Below are positions 9,345 through 17,466 of a stretch of 64,000 nucleotides of DNA, piece after piece; positions within the stretch are counted from its first letter, which is position 1, and each line of letters begins with the position of its first letter. The stretch comes from M3007 sp031373665 (GTDB taxonomy: Bacteria > Bacteroidota > Bacteroidia > Chitinophagales > Saprospiraceae), in assembly GCA_031373665.1 (NCBI GenBank), contig JANMMZ010000058.1:37689-101688 (forward strand), read 5' to 3'. Made by a program: the position numbers and the translations under genes. Under the pieces are notes generated by a model. It ran no database searches. It saw nothing but the letters and a program-made list of their open reading frames with translations, and was not told the origin of the DNA.

Positions 9345-11972
9345 ATGATAACTTCAGTTCAACGTACTCCATTTTTCAAGCCTGGGCTCAGGCTCTTATT
9401 CTGCGCGCTCCTGAGTGCGCCCGCCCTAATGATGGCCCAGGTAGAGGTGATCGAGGGCGGCAAAGTAGGTATTGGTACGCCCTTGCCTACCGCCAAATTA
9501 GATATCGATGGCACCCTCCGTTGGCGGGCAGCCACTACCCCCGGCCACATCGTCACCGTCAGTGATGCCCTTGGCAACCTAACCACCACCAGCATAGGTG
9601 CGAGTACCATAGCGGGTGATCTCAGCGGCACTTTGAGCAATGCACAGATCGTGCCCAATGCCGTAGGCACGCCTGAAATCGCCAATGGTGCTGTGACTGG
9701 CACTAAAATCGCCCAAAATGGTGCCACCACTGGCCAAGTATTGAAGTGGAATGGCACCTCCTGGGTGCCATCTCCCGACGATAACAATGTCTATACTGCT
9801 GGTGCGGGGATCGGCATTGCAGGCAATGTCATCACCAATATAGGCGATACTAATGGCGCAGACGATATCACCACTGCCACCACCGCTGGAGGCGATGTAA
9901 GTGGTGTATTCAGCAACCTGCAAATCAATGCTGGTGTTGTAGGCCCAGCAGAATTAGCCAACACCGGTATTGCACCTGGCAACTATCCAAGTACTTATGC
10001 CCTTCCTGTCATTAGTGTTGACGCGGATGGCCGTATTACAGGCATTACAGAAGTACCTATAAGTGGTAATCCGTCAGGAACTGCAAGTGGAGATTTAGCC
10101 GGTACTTACCCTGGCCCTACTGTAGATGGATTGCAAGGCCGACCAGTTTCTGCCACAGCACCCACCACCGGCCAGATACTAAAGTGGAACGGTACTGCAT
10201 GGGCACCTGCCACTGATGATGGTGCCACCTATACCGCCGGTGCTGGTATCAGTATCGCTGGCAATATCATCACCAATACAGGCGATGTCAGCAACACCAA
10301 TGAAATTCAGGATCTAAGCCTAACCGGCAATACCCTTTCGCTGACCAGCGATGCGACCACGGTTAACTTAGCACCCTATTTAGACAACACCGATGCTCAG
10401 ACATTATCAGTAGTAGGCAGCAACCTGACTATATCGGGCGGCAACACCGTCACGATTCCTTCAGCACCAGTATCCAGTGTAAATGGTCTGACTGGGGCGG
10501 TTGCCCTTGACCTGTCGTTGGCTGGTAGCACCCTTTCGCTCACAGGCGATGCAACTACGGTGACTTTACCCGATGCGAGCAGCACCAATGAGATTCAAGA
10601 CCTCAGCCTAAGTGGTAGTGTCCTGTCGCTCACAGGCGATGCAACTACGGTAACTTTACCCGATGCCAGCAGCACCAATGAATTGCAGACCTTATCAGTT
10701 GCTTCTAATACAGTCACGTTGAGCAATGGTGGAGGTAATTTTACGATTGCTGGCACTGGCACGAATACCGTCTCTACCGCTGGCAGCACCATCACGATCA
10801 ATGGTACTGATAACACTACCAACGAAGGGGTAGTTGGGGTAGGAGCAGGGGGTGCGACCACCTCTATTATTACCTCCAATTCATCAGGCGCTACGGGGGT
10901 GACACTCGCGGCGGGAGCAGGTATCACGCTTACTGAAACACCCGCTGCCAATGGAGGGACTATCACGATTGCATCTACTGGCGGAAGTTCTAACTGGACG
11001 GTGAGTGGTGCTGATATATATAGACTCAGCAATGTTTCAGTGGGTACCACTAGTATTAATGGTGCTAAATTTACAGTGGATGGTTCCTTCAATGGCACCT
11101 GTCTTAGGGCCACTGGTGGAACCATACCTTCCTTTGGAGCCATCATAAAAGCCACTGGAACCAGTACTACTGGTACGCTATTTGGCATTGACATAGATGG
11201 TTCTGCCACAGGCAATATGATCCATCGTTTTCGCAATACCAACAACGGAGCAACGACCTACCATAGCCAAGTACAAGTGGAAGTAGGCGGTGCAGCGGGA
11301 GGCAATCCAATGGTGCAGTTTGTAGTGCCAAGCGTTCAGACCTGGTCTTCAGGATTAGATAACAGTGATGCCGACAAATATAAAATATCAGCCAGCAATG
11401 CCCTCGCTACCTCCACGGCTTTGACCATTCAGACCAATGGAAACGTAGGTGTCGGTACCACTGCACCTTTTGTAGTGCTACACGCTGGCGGTACTGGAGC
11501 CATAGGTATGCCCTCTGGTATCACTGCTGAGCGCCCGGTGCTTACTGGTGCGCCTCGTATGATTCGGTTTAATTCAGAAATAGGCGGGTTTGAACTCGGA
11601 GAACCCAGCAAAGGTATTTGGTATCGGTTGACATCATTAGCCTCTCCCACCTTAGCGGTATCAGGTCCTGCAGGAGTAGGAGCAACTGTTGTGCTCACAG
11701 TAGGTGCTGGTAGCAATGATGTGACAGGATCCCTCACCCTTACCACAGGTAGTTCTGGTCTGGCAGTAGGTGATTTATTTACCATGACATTCAATAAGCC
11801 TTATGGCGGCACTAAGGTTATTGCAACCGTTACCCCTGCGGACGATAATGCCGCTTCTCAAATAACACGGTGGCGGGTTAATAGCCAAACCAATGCAAGT
11901 ATTACGGTCAGGGCCGTTACGGCCTTAGATCCTAATAAAGCATATGTTTTTAATTATGTGATATCGCAGTAA
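9345..11972 (+). CDS. Large secreted beta-repeat, tail-fibre-like adhesin
   Basis: The protein has 875 residues. An N-terminal signal peptide (about 1-31, ending ALMMAQ) is followed by the motif KVGIGTPLPTAKLDIDG, which is common at the N-terminus of Bacteroidota fibre proteins. The central region is almost entirely small and polar residues (G, T, S, N, A, D) arranged in beta-strand repeats. One module with TGQxLKWNGTxW and YTAGAGIxIAGNxIT appears twice, near 128-165 and 275-310. A 30-residue repeat with LSLTGDATTVTLPDASSTNE appears twice in tandem near 390-450, and a diverged copy precedes it. A second NVGVGTT motif occurs near 700. Such proteins form trimeric, fibrous surface structures. 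I see neither a T9SS sorting domain nor an S74 chaperone domain, so export beyond the signal peptide is unexplained. No other phage gene is nearby, so I read this as a cellular surface protein. Confidence 0.75.
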   Translation: MITSVQRTPFFKPGLRLLFCALLSAPALMMAQVEVIEGGKVGIGTPLPTAKLDIDGTLRWRAATTPGHIVTVSDALGNLTTTSIGASTIAGDLSGTLSNAQIVPNAVGTPEIANGAVTGTKIAQNGATTGQVLKWNGTSWVPSPDDNNVYTAGAGIGIAGNVITNIGDTNGADDITTATTAGGDVSGVFSNLQINAGVVGPAELANTGIAPGNYPSTYALPVISVDADGRITGITEVPISGNPSGTASGDLAGTYPGPTVDGLQGRPVSATAPTTGQILKWNGTAWAPATDDGATYTAGAGISIAGNIITNTGDVSNTNEIQDLSLTGNTLSLTSDATTVNLAPYLDNTDAQTLSVVGSNLTISGGNTVTIPSAPVSSVNGLTGAVALDLSLAGSTLSLTGDATTVTLPDASSTNEIQDLSLSGSVLSLTGDATTVTLPDASSTNELQTLSVASNTVTLSNGGGNFTIAGTGTNTVSTAGSTITINGTDNTTNEGVVGVGAGGATTSIITSNSSGATGVTLAAGAGITLTETPAANGGTITIASTGGSSNWTVSGADIYRLSNVSVGTTSINGAKFTVDGSFNGTCLRATGGTIPSFGAIIKATGTSTTGTLFGIDIDGSATGNMIHRFRNTNNGATTYHSQVQVEVGGAAGGNPMVQFVVPSVQTWSSGLDNSDADKYKISASNALATSTALTIQTNGNVGVGTTAPFVVLHAGGTGAIGMPSGITAERPVLTGAPRMIRFNSEIGGFELGEPSKGIWYRLTSLASPTLAVSGPAGVGATVVLTVGAGSNDVTGSLTLTTGSSGLAVGDLFTMTFNKPYGGTKVIATVTPADDNAASQITRWRVNSQTNASITVRAVTALDPNKAYVFNYVISQ

Positions 11973-11983
11973 TTGAGATTTTT

Positions 11984-12020
11984 TTGGTAACGGGTAAATA
12001 TATTGTTTACTCGTTACCAA
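11984..12020. terminator. 15-bp stem hairpin after the adhesin gene (GTAACGGGT palindrome, copy 1)
   Basis: TTGGTAACGGGTAAA (11984-11998) pairs with TTTACTCGTTACCAA (12006-12020) with one mismatch and a 7-base loop. It lies 12 bases after the adhesin stop. A T-run precedes rather than follows it on the + strand, so it is not a textbook intrinsic terminator, but it could end or protect the transcript. A related palindrome lies at 39955-40006. Confidence 0.6.
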
Positions 12021-12048
12021 ATAATATTCCACCTGAAAATATAAAGTA

Positions 12049-13191
12049 ATGGCAATATATAAAATCATGGCTCTAATAGTGATTTTGAATGGATACAACG
12101 GCTTGGCACAAAGTCAAAACGACGTTGTCCAATTGTCTGACGTTTCAAGTAACCTATCAAAATGGATAGGCGAATCCTCAAATCAGGAAAATAAAGAGAT
12201 CCAAACAATATCAAAAATAATATTAACCAATTTTGAAAGTGCATACGAGGAGTTAAACCAAATGCTAGAGGGGAATCACCCACAAGATTTGAAAAGAGCC
12301 GTCTTCCTAGTCGAAAATGCTTGGCTCGACAACACTTTATTATATGAGCGTTATTGTAGTCAGATAAGCGAAACGGTGGAAATACTAAGACGTATGGTCA
12401 AGGCCAAAGGTATTAATCATTATAAAACAGCCGGAAATTGGGCTGCCCATACCTATCTATGCAAATCAATACCTGAAAATAACAATCTGCCTTATATGTA
12501 TGATTTTGATGACTCGTACGGTGATAAAGACTACTCAAAAACCTTCGTTACTAAATTATTAAAGACCAAGAAAGGAACCTGCCATTCCTTACCTTTGCTC
12601 TATAAAATTTTGACAGACGAATACGGCGGAGAAACATCGCACTTGGCCGTTGCACCAAACCACCTTTATATCAAGCACAAGGATGAATATAACAAGTGGT
12701 ATAACCTTGAATTGACCAATGGACATTTTTCTACGGATGCTTGGATAATTTCATCCAGCCATATTAAAGCGGAAGCCATAGTCAACAGGGTCTATATGCA
12801 CGCACTCAACCAAAAAGAAAGCATTGCTATTTGTATGGAGGATCTTGCGGGGGCTTACCTGAATAAATATGGCTATGGCCATAATGATGAGTTTGTACTG
12901 CGCTGCTTAGATGCTTCCATAAAGGCGAACCCCATTTATATTGTCGCTATCGCAAGTAAATCCAATGTGTTGAGCCAACAACTTTTGCAAGCATGCAAAA
13001 AACGAAACATTGTAAATTTTAAGGACGCAAAAGACATCCCAGAACTGAAAGACCTCAACATGCAGGTTGAAGCACTTTATAAACAAACAGATGAATTAGG
13101 TTATGAGGAGATGCCTCAGTCACAATACACCGAATGGGTGACCAAAATGCAAGCCAAAGCATCCATTCATAAACAAATTTCTTCAAATTAA
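12049..13191 (+). CDS. Secreted transglutaminase/papain-like-fold protein
   Basis: The protein has 380 residues with an N-terminal signal peptide (hydrophobic IMALIVILNGYNGLAQ). Residues about 165-230 show the transglutaminase-like core order: Cys178 in KGTCHSLPLLYKILTDEYG, His205 in APNHLYIKH and an acidic residue, Glu221, in WYNLELTNGH. In this superfamily the Cys-His-Asp/Glu triad serves proteases, amidases or cross-linking enzymes. The C-terminal 120 residues look helical, perhaps TPR-like. Which reaction it performs is not visible, and the third triad residue is uncertain. The start of the mini-RHS lipase gene lies 11 bases downstream, so they probably share an mRNA. The protein may act with that system or itself be an effector. 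A second in-frame ATG at 12067 is an alternative start. Confidence 0.65.
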   Translation: MAIYKIMALIVILNGYNGLAQSQNDVVQLSDVSSNLSKWIGESSNQENKEIQTISKIILTNFESAYEELNQMLEGNHPQDLKRAVFLVENAWLDNTLLYERYCSQISETVEILRRMVKAKGINHYKTAGNWAAHTYLCKSIPENNNLPYMYDFDDSYGDKDYSKTFVTKLLKTKKGTCHSLPLLYKILTDEYGGETSHLAVAPNHLYIKHKDEYNKWYNLELTNGHFSTDAWIISSSHIKAEAIVNRVYMHALNQKESIAICMEDLAGAYLNKYGYGHNDEFVLRCLDASIKANPIYIVAIASKSNVLSQQLLQACKKRNIVNFKDAKDIPELKDLNMQVEALYKQTDELGYEEMPQSQYTEWVTKMQAKASIHKQISSN

Positions 13192-13202
13192 ACTTCAATA
13201 AT

Positions 13203-14219
13203 ATGAAAAGAGTAGTGTTAGTATGCTCCATCTTAGTGCTAGGCTTGTCACAGATTCAAGCCCAAAACCCCTATGCTGCTTTAGGTATTGAGGAGCATGT
13301 GCTTCATTATGATGATACACACAAAGAGGTATTTGATAATGATACCTTGAAGCCAATTGGTTATGGGCTTTATAGCCCTGAATTTGGGTTACTGGCAATC
13401 TATGATTTACAAGATAGCCTAGTTGCAATAGAAAAGGTTGACCCAAGTAAGGTTGCTAGGTTTTTGAGTGTGGATCCTTTGACAAAAAAATTTCCTGAAC
13501 TTACTCCATATCAATTTGCTTCTAATACGCCTATTCAAGCGATTGACTTAGATGGTCTTGAAGCGTTTATTATACATGGAACTAATGAAATGGAGTATGG
13601 GGAGCGTACTAACTCAGAGGCTAAAACTCAATTAATGCGTATTTCTGGAAATTCTAAATATGATAATACCTTTAAGTGGAATGCACCTACATGGAATAAT
13701 GCAATAATGCGAAACACATCAGCGAGGAAGTTGATAAAACATATTTATGAAAAACGAAATGAAATGATAAAAAAAGGTGAGATTAGCGAGGATGAAGGTA
13801 TTACGTTAATTGGATATAGTCATGGTGGCAATGTGGCGATTCAAGCGGCTAGAAAACTAGGCAAAAAAGGAATCAAAGTCAATTTAATTACAATATCTGC
13901 CCCCGCATACAATACTGATGGACATGATGCTTATGGCGGTGGATATGATTCAGAAGACCCAAGAGGCGCAGCAAATGGAATTAATAACCACTACCAAATC
14001 ATACATGAGAATGATGATGTAGTTAATATAGCTGGAGGTACAGAAAAATACAATAATGCAACAACTAAGAATTTTGTGATAACAGATAAGCAAATTCCTT
14101 TACCTGGGGGTATTAATGCACACGTAAACTTTCCTAATGATCCGAAATTCGATGATGTGTTGAAAGATATTCCAGCAATGTCAAAGGCTCCAAAGCCTAC
14201 TTTCCCAACAGAAAAATGA
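13203..14219 (+). CDS. Mini-RHS protein: signal peptide, RHS core linker and lipase-like toxin domain
   Basis: The protein has only 338 residues. A signal peptide (about 1-21, LVLGLSQIQAQ) is followed by a short region starting NPYAALG. Next comes the end of the RHS core (ARFLSVDPLTKKFPELTPYQ, then FASNTPIQAIDLDGLE, about residues 86-120). No YD-repeat shell is present. The remaining 218 residues are A+T-rich and contain the nucleophile elbow GYSHGG with Ser206, a possible acid at Asp271/Asp272 (ENDDVV) and His307 (INAHVNF). This is the Ser-Asp-His order and spacing of alpha/beta-hydrolase lipases. Proteins with a lipase cassette behind an RHS linker can act as phospholipase toxins, but here substrate and target are inferred. 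The last four bases overlap the start of the next gene (ATGA), as in tightly coupled toxin-immunity pairs. It is not simply a truncated RHS gene, since it has its own signal peptide and pro-region. Confidence 0.75.
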   Translation: MKRVVLVCSILVLGLSQIQAQNPYAALGIEEHVLHYDDTHKEVFDNDTLKPIGYGLYSPEFGLLAIYDLQDSLVAIEKVDPSKVARFLSVDPLTKKFPELTPYQFASNTPIQAIDLDGLEAFIIHGTNEMEYGERTNSEAKTQLMRISGNSKYDNTFKWNAPTWNNAIMRNTSARKLIKHIYEKRNEMIKKGEISEDEGITLIGYSHGGNVAIQAARKLGKKGIKVNLITISAPAYNTDGHDAYGGGYDSEDPRGAANGINNHYQIIHENDDVVNIAGGTEKYNNATTKNFVITDKQIPLPGGINAHVNFPNDPKFDDVLKDIPAMSKAPKPTFPTEK

Positions 14220-14596
14220 AAAAAAAAGACATTATTTTTTTAACAGCAACTATGCTTATTTTTTTAATGCTTTACGGAGCATTTTGGGTTAAATTCAACA
14301 TAACTTTGGCTAAATCCCAGAATGACTGGTATGAAAAAGAATATGTTGATAAAGAAATCAATGGTGTGTTGAAGTCAATAACAGAATTTGATAGCAACCC
14401 CTTTATGATAGTTTTATCAATAAAAAATTTAGGAGATAAGTTTGATCTTACTTACGGCACCATTTGCGTTGATAAAGAGTTTCGTGATTTTGTTGCAATC
14501 GGAGATAGTATCAAAAAAAAAGAGGGCAATGAAAGCGTAAAATTTTTTAAGGGTAAAGGTGAATTTAAAGAATGGAAACTTGATTTTTGTAAGTAA
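14216..14596 (+). CDS. Membrane-anchored small protein, candidate immunity to the lipase cassette
   Basis: The 126-residue protein has one N-terminal membrane segment (about 6-27, IIFLTATMLIFLMLYGAFWV) and a 95-residue domain beyond it, probably in the periplasm. I recognise no family. Two cysteines occur, one (near 81) in a GTICVDKEF segment and one at residue 125, next to the C-terminus. The start codon overlaps the stop of the lipase-like gene by four bases (ATGA), which implies translational coupling. It is A+T-rich and follows the toxin-like domain directly, the usual place for an immunity gene. A periplasm-facing anchored domain is where a secreted phospholipase would need to be neutralised. 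The role is inferred from context. Confidence 0.6.
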   Translation: MKKKDIIFLTATMLIFLMLYGAFWVKFNITLAKSQNDWYEKEYVDKEINGVLKSITEFDSNPFMIVLSIKNLGDKFDLTYGTICVDKEFRDFVAIGDSIKKKEGNESVKFFKGKGEFKEWKLDFCK

Positions 14597-14714
14597 TCGA
14601 ATGACATAAGGGGTTCCACATGCTTCCATAAACTGATGTAAGGAGTGCAGCGTGCCTGATTCACACGACTTGACTTCTATTGGAAGAGTGTATTGTTTGT
14701 GCGTGTATAATTGG

Positions 14715-15422
14715 TCAACCTCTAAAATCCGGCAAGTTTTCTATTTCCCACAACAACAGTGACTTGTCGCCATAAGCACCTTGGCCTTCGGTACATTCCT
14801 CACTCAATACATACAAAGGCGGCGGAAAACAAAAAGGTGGTGCCATGAGGTTAATCGGTCGCCAAAATCCAGTGATGATATCACTATTAACGTCTAAATC
14901 GGTGAAAGAAGTAGTCAATAGATAGCGAATACCGCTGCGTTTAAGGTTGCGCACCGCCGCTCCAATATGTAGGTAGGAAAAATGTACCAAGCAATCACGA
15001 ACCAGAATACACGATCCTTGGGGGAGGTTATCTTCCAACAAATTGCAAACCATAAATTGTCGGTCAGGTCTCCCATATTGTTGTATGTTTTGCTCGATCA
15101 GCGCCGGTACAATATCCGCTCCAATATAGTGAATACCTTCTAAATCAGTGTGTTGAATCCAGTTGAAATCGCCACAAGGTAGATCTATCAATTGCTCAAT
15201 TTTATATTGGCGCAGGAGCAATGGCAATGCACTACGGAGCGCCTTTGTTTGGTGGAGTTCGGATCCAGCACCAGAAGCGGTTTCTTTACTTTTCCAGTAC
15301 CGTTGCGCGTGTGTTTCCGTAAAAATTTGCGCAATGCTTTTATGCTCAAAGCTGCGTTGGCGTATCATACGACGATATTTCCATTCGTAGTATAATCGGC
15401 GAAACTTATTCAGAATTTGCAT
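14715..15422 (-). CDS. Class I SAM-dependent methyltransferase
   Basis: The protein has 235 residues. After a basic helical N-terminus, the sequence IEQLIDLPCGDFNWIQH (about 76-92) is the SAM-binding motif I (DxxCGxG-like, with F in place of the last glycine). YIGADIVPALIEQN carries the acidic residue that would hold the ribose. DCLVHF is a plausible motif IV region, followed by a typical LLTTSF strand. The family is often found with sugar or glycan genes, but the substrate cannot be told here. It lies 20 bases downstream of a lipoprotein gene on the same strand and may be co-transcribed with it. It converges with the candidate immunity gene at 14216-14596 across 118 bases that hold nothing I recognise. 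Confidence 0.75.
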   Translation of the reverse strand: MQILNKFRRLYYEWKYRRMIRQRSFEHKSIAQIFTETHAQRYWKSKETASGAGSELHQTKALRSALPLLLRQYKIEQLIDLPCGDFNWIQHTDLEGIHYIGADIVPALIEQNIQQYGRPDRQFMVCNLLEDNLPQGSCILVRDCLVHFSYLHIGAAVRNLKRSGIRYLLTTSFTDLDVNSDIITGFWRPINLMAPPFCFPPPLYVLSEECTEGQGAYGDKSLLLWEIENLPDFRG

Positions 15423-15442
15423 ATTTATTATTTCACCGTTAC

Positions 15443-16240
15443 TTACTCATAAATAAACTCAACCGTATGAAAGTAGTTAGTGGCTTTTGTGGGTAGGTTT
15501 TCGGAATTGTATTCGTATTCAGTATTAAAAACGCCACCGATGTAATCGGCACCACAGTCCCAATGCACAATTTCAGATGAAGCCCAATTGTTTACTGAGT
15601 AATCGGTGGGAAAGACCTTGTGCAACCCTATCAAAAAATAAGGACTAATCGTGGTGGTGTAGGCCGATTGACTGAGCCGATGCTCGACTCCAGTACTGTT
15701 ATAAAAGTCGCGAGATTCCAAGGTATTTCCGCAGTCATCTAAAGTGAGTACAGTTACATCATTTCCATTTTCTTGCCAAAATTTCTTGATAAACCCTTGT
15801 TCATTCCATTCAAAATTAGTAGTATGTACCCAATTGTGTAAATTTCCGGCTTGATCAAACTGTTTGGTTACTGTCTGCTTTAAGAGGCCATTTTCATAGG
15901 TGTAGGTTCTAATGCTACTAACGCCTTGACCTAGCCAATAGGTAGTATAAGTAACGACTTGGCCTTCAGAATCATACCCTACTTTAGCACTGCTATCGTA
16001 GTAGAGAATACTGTCAACCCGACCTTGGATATCGTAAAAATATTCGGTAGTCTGGTAGAATGTCGGGAACCCATTCCCTTGACTAGAAGCAGCGATCGTT
16101 TTTTTCAATCGGTTTGAAAATGTCTGGGTCAGGCAAGGGTTATTAAATGTGTTATTTTTAGGCGGCAAAGGTTCGCTTTTATTGCAAGCACTTAAAGCCA
16201 TCGCAAGGAGGAAGGCAAAAAATAGTATGCTTTTTAACAT
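15443..16240 (-). CDS. Lipoprotein with YD-like beta repeats
   Basis: The protein has 265 residues with a clear lipoprotein signal: hydrophobic ILFFAFLLAMALSACNK with Cys19 as the lipidated residue. The body contains several units of the form Y-D-x-G-x-V, such as YDIQGRVDSILYYD, YDSEGQVVTYTTYW and TYENGLLKQTVTKQ. These resemble the beta-hairpin YD-type repeats found in many Bacteroidota lipoproteins of unknown role. It is probably attached to the outer membrane or faces the periplasm. It precedes the methyltransferase gene by 20 bases and is divergent from the LytS-like kinase gene. Confidence 0.65.
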   Translation of the reverse strand: MLKSILFFAFLLAMALSACNKSEPLPPKNNTFNNPCLTQTFSNRLKKTIAASSQGNGFPTFYQTTEYFYDIQGRVDSILYYDSSAKVGYDSEGQVVTYTTYWLGQGVSSIRTYTYENGLLKQTVTKQFDQAGNLHNWVHTTNFEWNEQGFIKKFWQENGNDVTVLTLDDCGNTLESRDFYNSTGVEHRLSQSAYTTTISPYFLIGLHKVFPTDYSVNNWASSEIVHWDCGADYIGGVFNTEYEYNSENLPTKATNYFHTVEFIYE

Positions 16241-16367
16241 ATTTGTATGTTTTTAGTTTATGTATGTATGGGTAACGTAAAAATAGTAGAAAAGGTTGGT
16301 TGCATAAACTATATTACATTTTTTAGAACAGTCCCCCTCAACACCGCATCAAGAAAACCACTAATAG

Positions 16368-16400
16368 CCCCTTTCAGCCCAAGTTATCCCCCTTTCAGCC
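16368..16400 (+). promoter_or_regulatory. Two identical 12-bp direct repeats 21 bp apart: candidate LytTR operator
   Basis: CCCCTTTCAGCC occurs at 16368-16379 and again, identically, at 16389-16400, a start-to-start spacing of 21 bases (two DNA turns). LytTR-domain regulators are known to bind two direct repeats with about this spacing. The site lies about 30 bases upstream of the -7 element of the operon that encodes a LytS-like kinase and a LytTR regulator, so autoregulation is a reasonable inference. The sequence itself is not a known LytTR consensus. Confidence 0.5.
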
Positions 16401-16431
16401 GGAGAGACTAGCCATCAAGCCAATATTTTGC

Positions 16432-16439
16432 TACCTTCG
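16432..16439 (+). promoter_or_regulatory. -7 element (TACCTTCG) of the kinase/regulator operon
   Basis: TACCTTCG matches the Bacteroidota -7 form TAnnTTTG with one change. It ends only four bases before the ATG at 16444, so the mRNA would have a very short or absent leader. No good -33 TTG is visible, which fits a promoter that needs an activator bound upstream. Confidence 0.45.
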
Positions 16440-16443
16440 CAGC

Positions 16444-17463
16444 ATGAATAAGATAACGCGATGGCAATATCATGGCTTTTTCTGGATCACCTTTGTCATC
16501 CTGAATGGATACGTATCGGGGCGATACGACCTCCTATTTGCTCGTGCTTATTGTGCGGAGTTATGGCAATTGCCAGTGAACTTAGTGGCCGTTTACACCG
16601 TTTTTTCGATGCGGATACCAAGAAACAATAAGCAGTTGATTTTTTGGGTTATTGCCTTGATTTGTATTGTTTTTTTGGGTGGTTTTATGAATAGATTGAT
16701 GATGTATTACGTGATACACCCCCAGTGGTATGCTGATTATACGATGGAGTTTTGGAATGGATATCGGATTTTGGTGGGTATATTCGACGTTGCTTTCGTG
16801 CTGTCGCTGGCTTTGGCCTTGCGATTTGGGCGGAGGTATTTCTTATCATCAAAGCGCGAGCAAGCCCTGATCATTGAGAAATCGGTTTCTGAATTAAAGG
16901 CATTGCGGGCGCAAATCAATCCTCATTTTCTGTTCAATACACTCACCAATGTCTATGCCCTCTCTCGAAAAAATGCGCCAGAGACCCCAGATGTGGTATT
17001 GAGATTATCCAATTTATTGAGGTATATGCTCTATGATTGTCGAGCAGAACGGATGCCCATCAAATCAGAAATGGCCATATTAAATGCCTATTTAGACCTC
17101 GAAAAAATACGATTTGGCGACCGTTTGTCCATTACTAATCAGATAGAATTAAATGACCCAGATCAGTTAATTGCCCCACTTTTATGGTTGCCTTTTGTGG
17201 AAAATGCTTTCAAACACGGTGCGAGCGAGAGCCGTTTTAACCCCGAAATAAGGCTGTCGAGTATCTTAAAAGATCAAAAATGGGATTTTTTTATAGAAAA
17301 TACCCACGAAGGGCACTACCCACCCGCCGATGGTGCTCCAAAGGGCATAGGGATAGCCAATATCAAGCGACAATTGGAATTGATTTACCCCGAAACACAT
17401 CAACTCAACATCGAATCAACCGATCAATATTTTCGTGTCCACCTGACTGTAATGCTCACTTAA
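16444..17463 (+). CDS. LytS/YehU-type sensor histidine kinase
   Basis: The protein has 339 residues. Residues about 10-130 form four hydrophobic membrane segments. The His_kinase domain starts at about 150 with the signature LRAQINPHFLFNTLTNVY, where His161 is the phosphorylated residue. The ATP-binding part shows LWLPFVENAFKHG (N box, about 240) and GIGIANIKRQLELIYP (G box, about 300). This family senses signals through the membrane part and passes phosphate to LytTR-type regulators. The regulator gene starts three bases after the stop, so they form one operon. The stimulus is unknown. Confidence 0.92.
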   Translation: MNKITRWQYHGFFWITFVILNGYVSGRYDLLFARAYCAELWQLPVNLVAVYTVFSMRIPRNNKQLIFWVIALICIVFLGGFMNRLMMYYVIHPQWYADYTMEFWNGYRILVGIFDVAFVLSLALALRFGRRYFLSSKREQALIIEKSVSELKALRAQINPHFLFNTLTNVYALSRKNAPETPDVVLRLSNLLRYMLYDCRAERMPIKSEMAILNAYLDLEKIRFGDRLSITNQIELNDPDQLIAPLLWLPFVENAFKHGASESRFNPEIRLSSILKDQKWDFFIENTHEGHYPPADGAPKGIGIANIKRQLELIYPETHQLNIESTDQYFRVHLTVMLT

Positions 17464-17466
17464 TTT

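Noticed and set aside
10595..11245. 216-codon frame antisense to the adhesin
   Set aside because: Repetitive, valine- and proline-rich translation that comes from the complement of the G/T/A-rich repeats; it is a shadow of the adhesin gene.
9345..11972. Prophage or phage tail-fibre region
   Set aside because: The protein has a signal peptide and Bacteroidota fibre motifs, and no other phage gene lies on either side.
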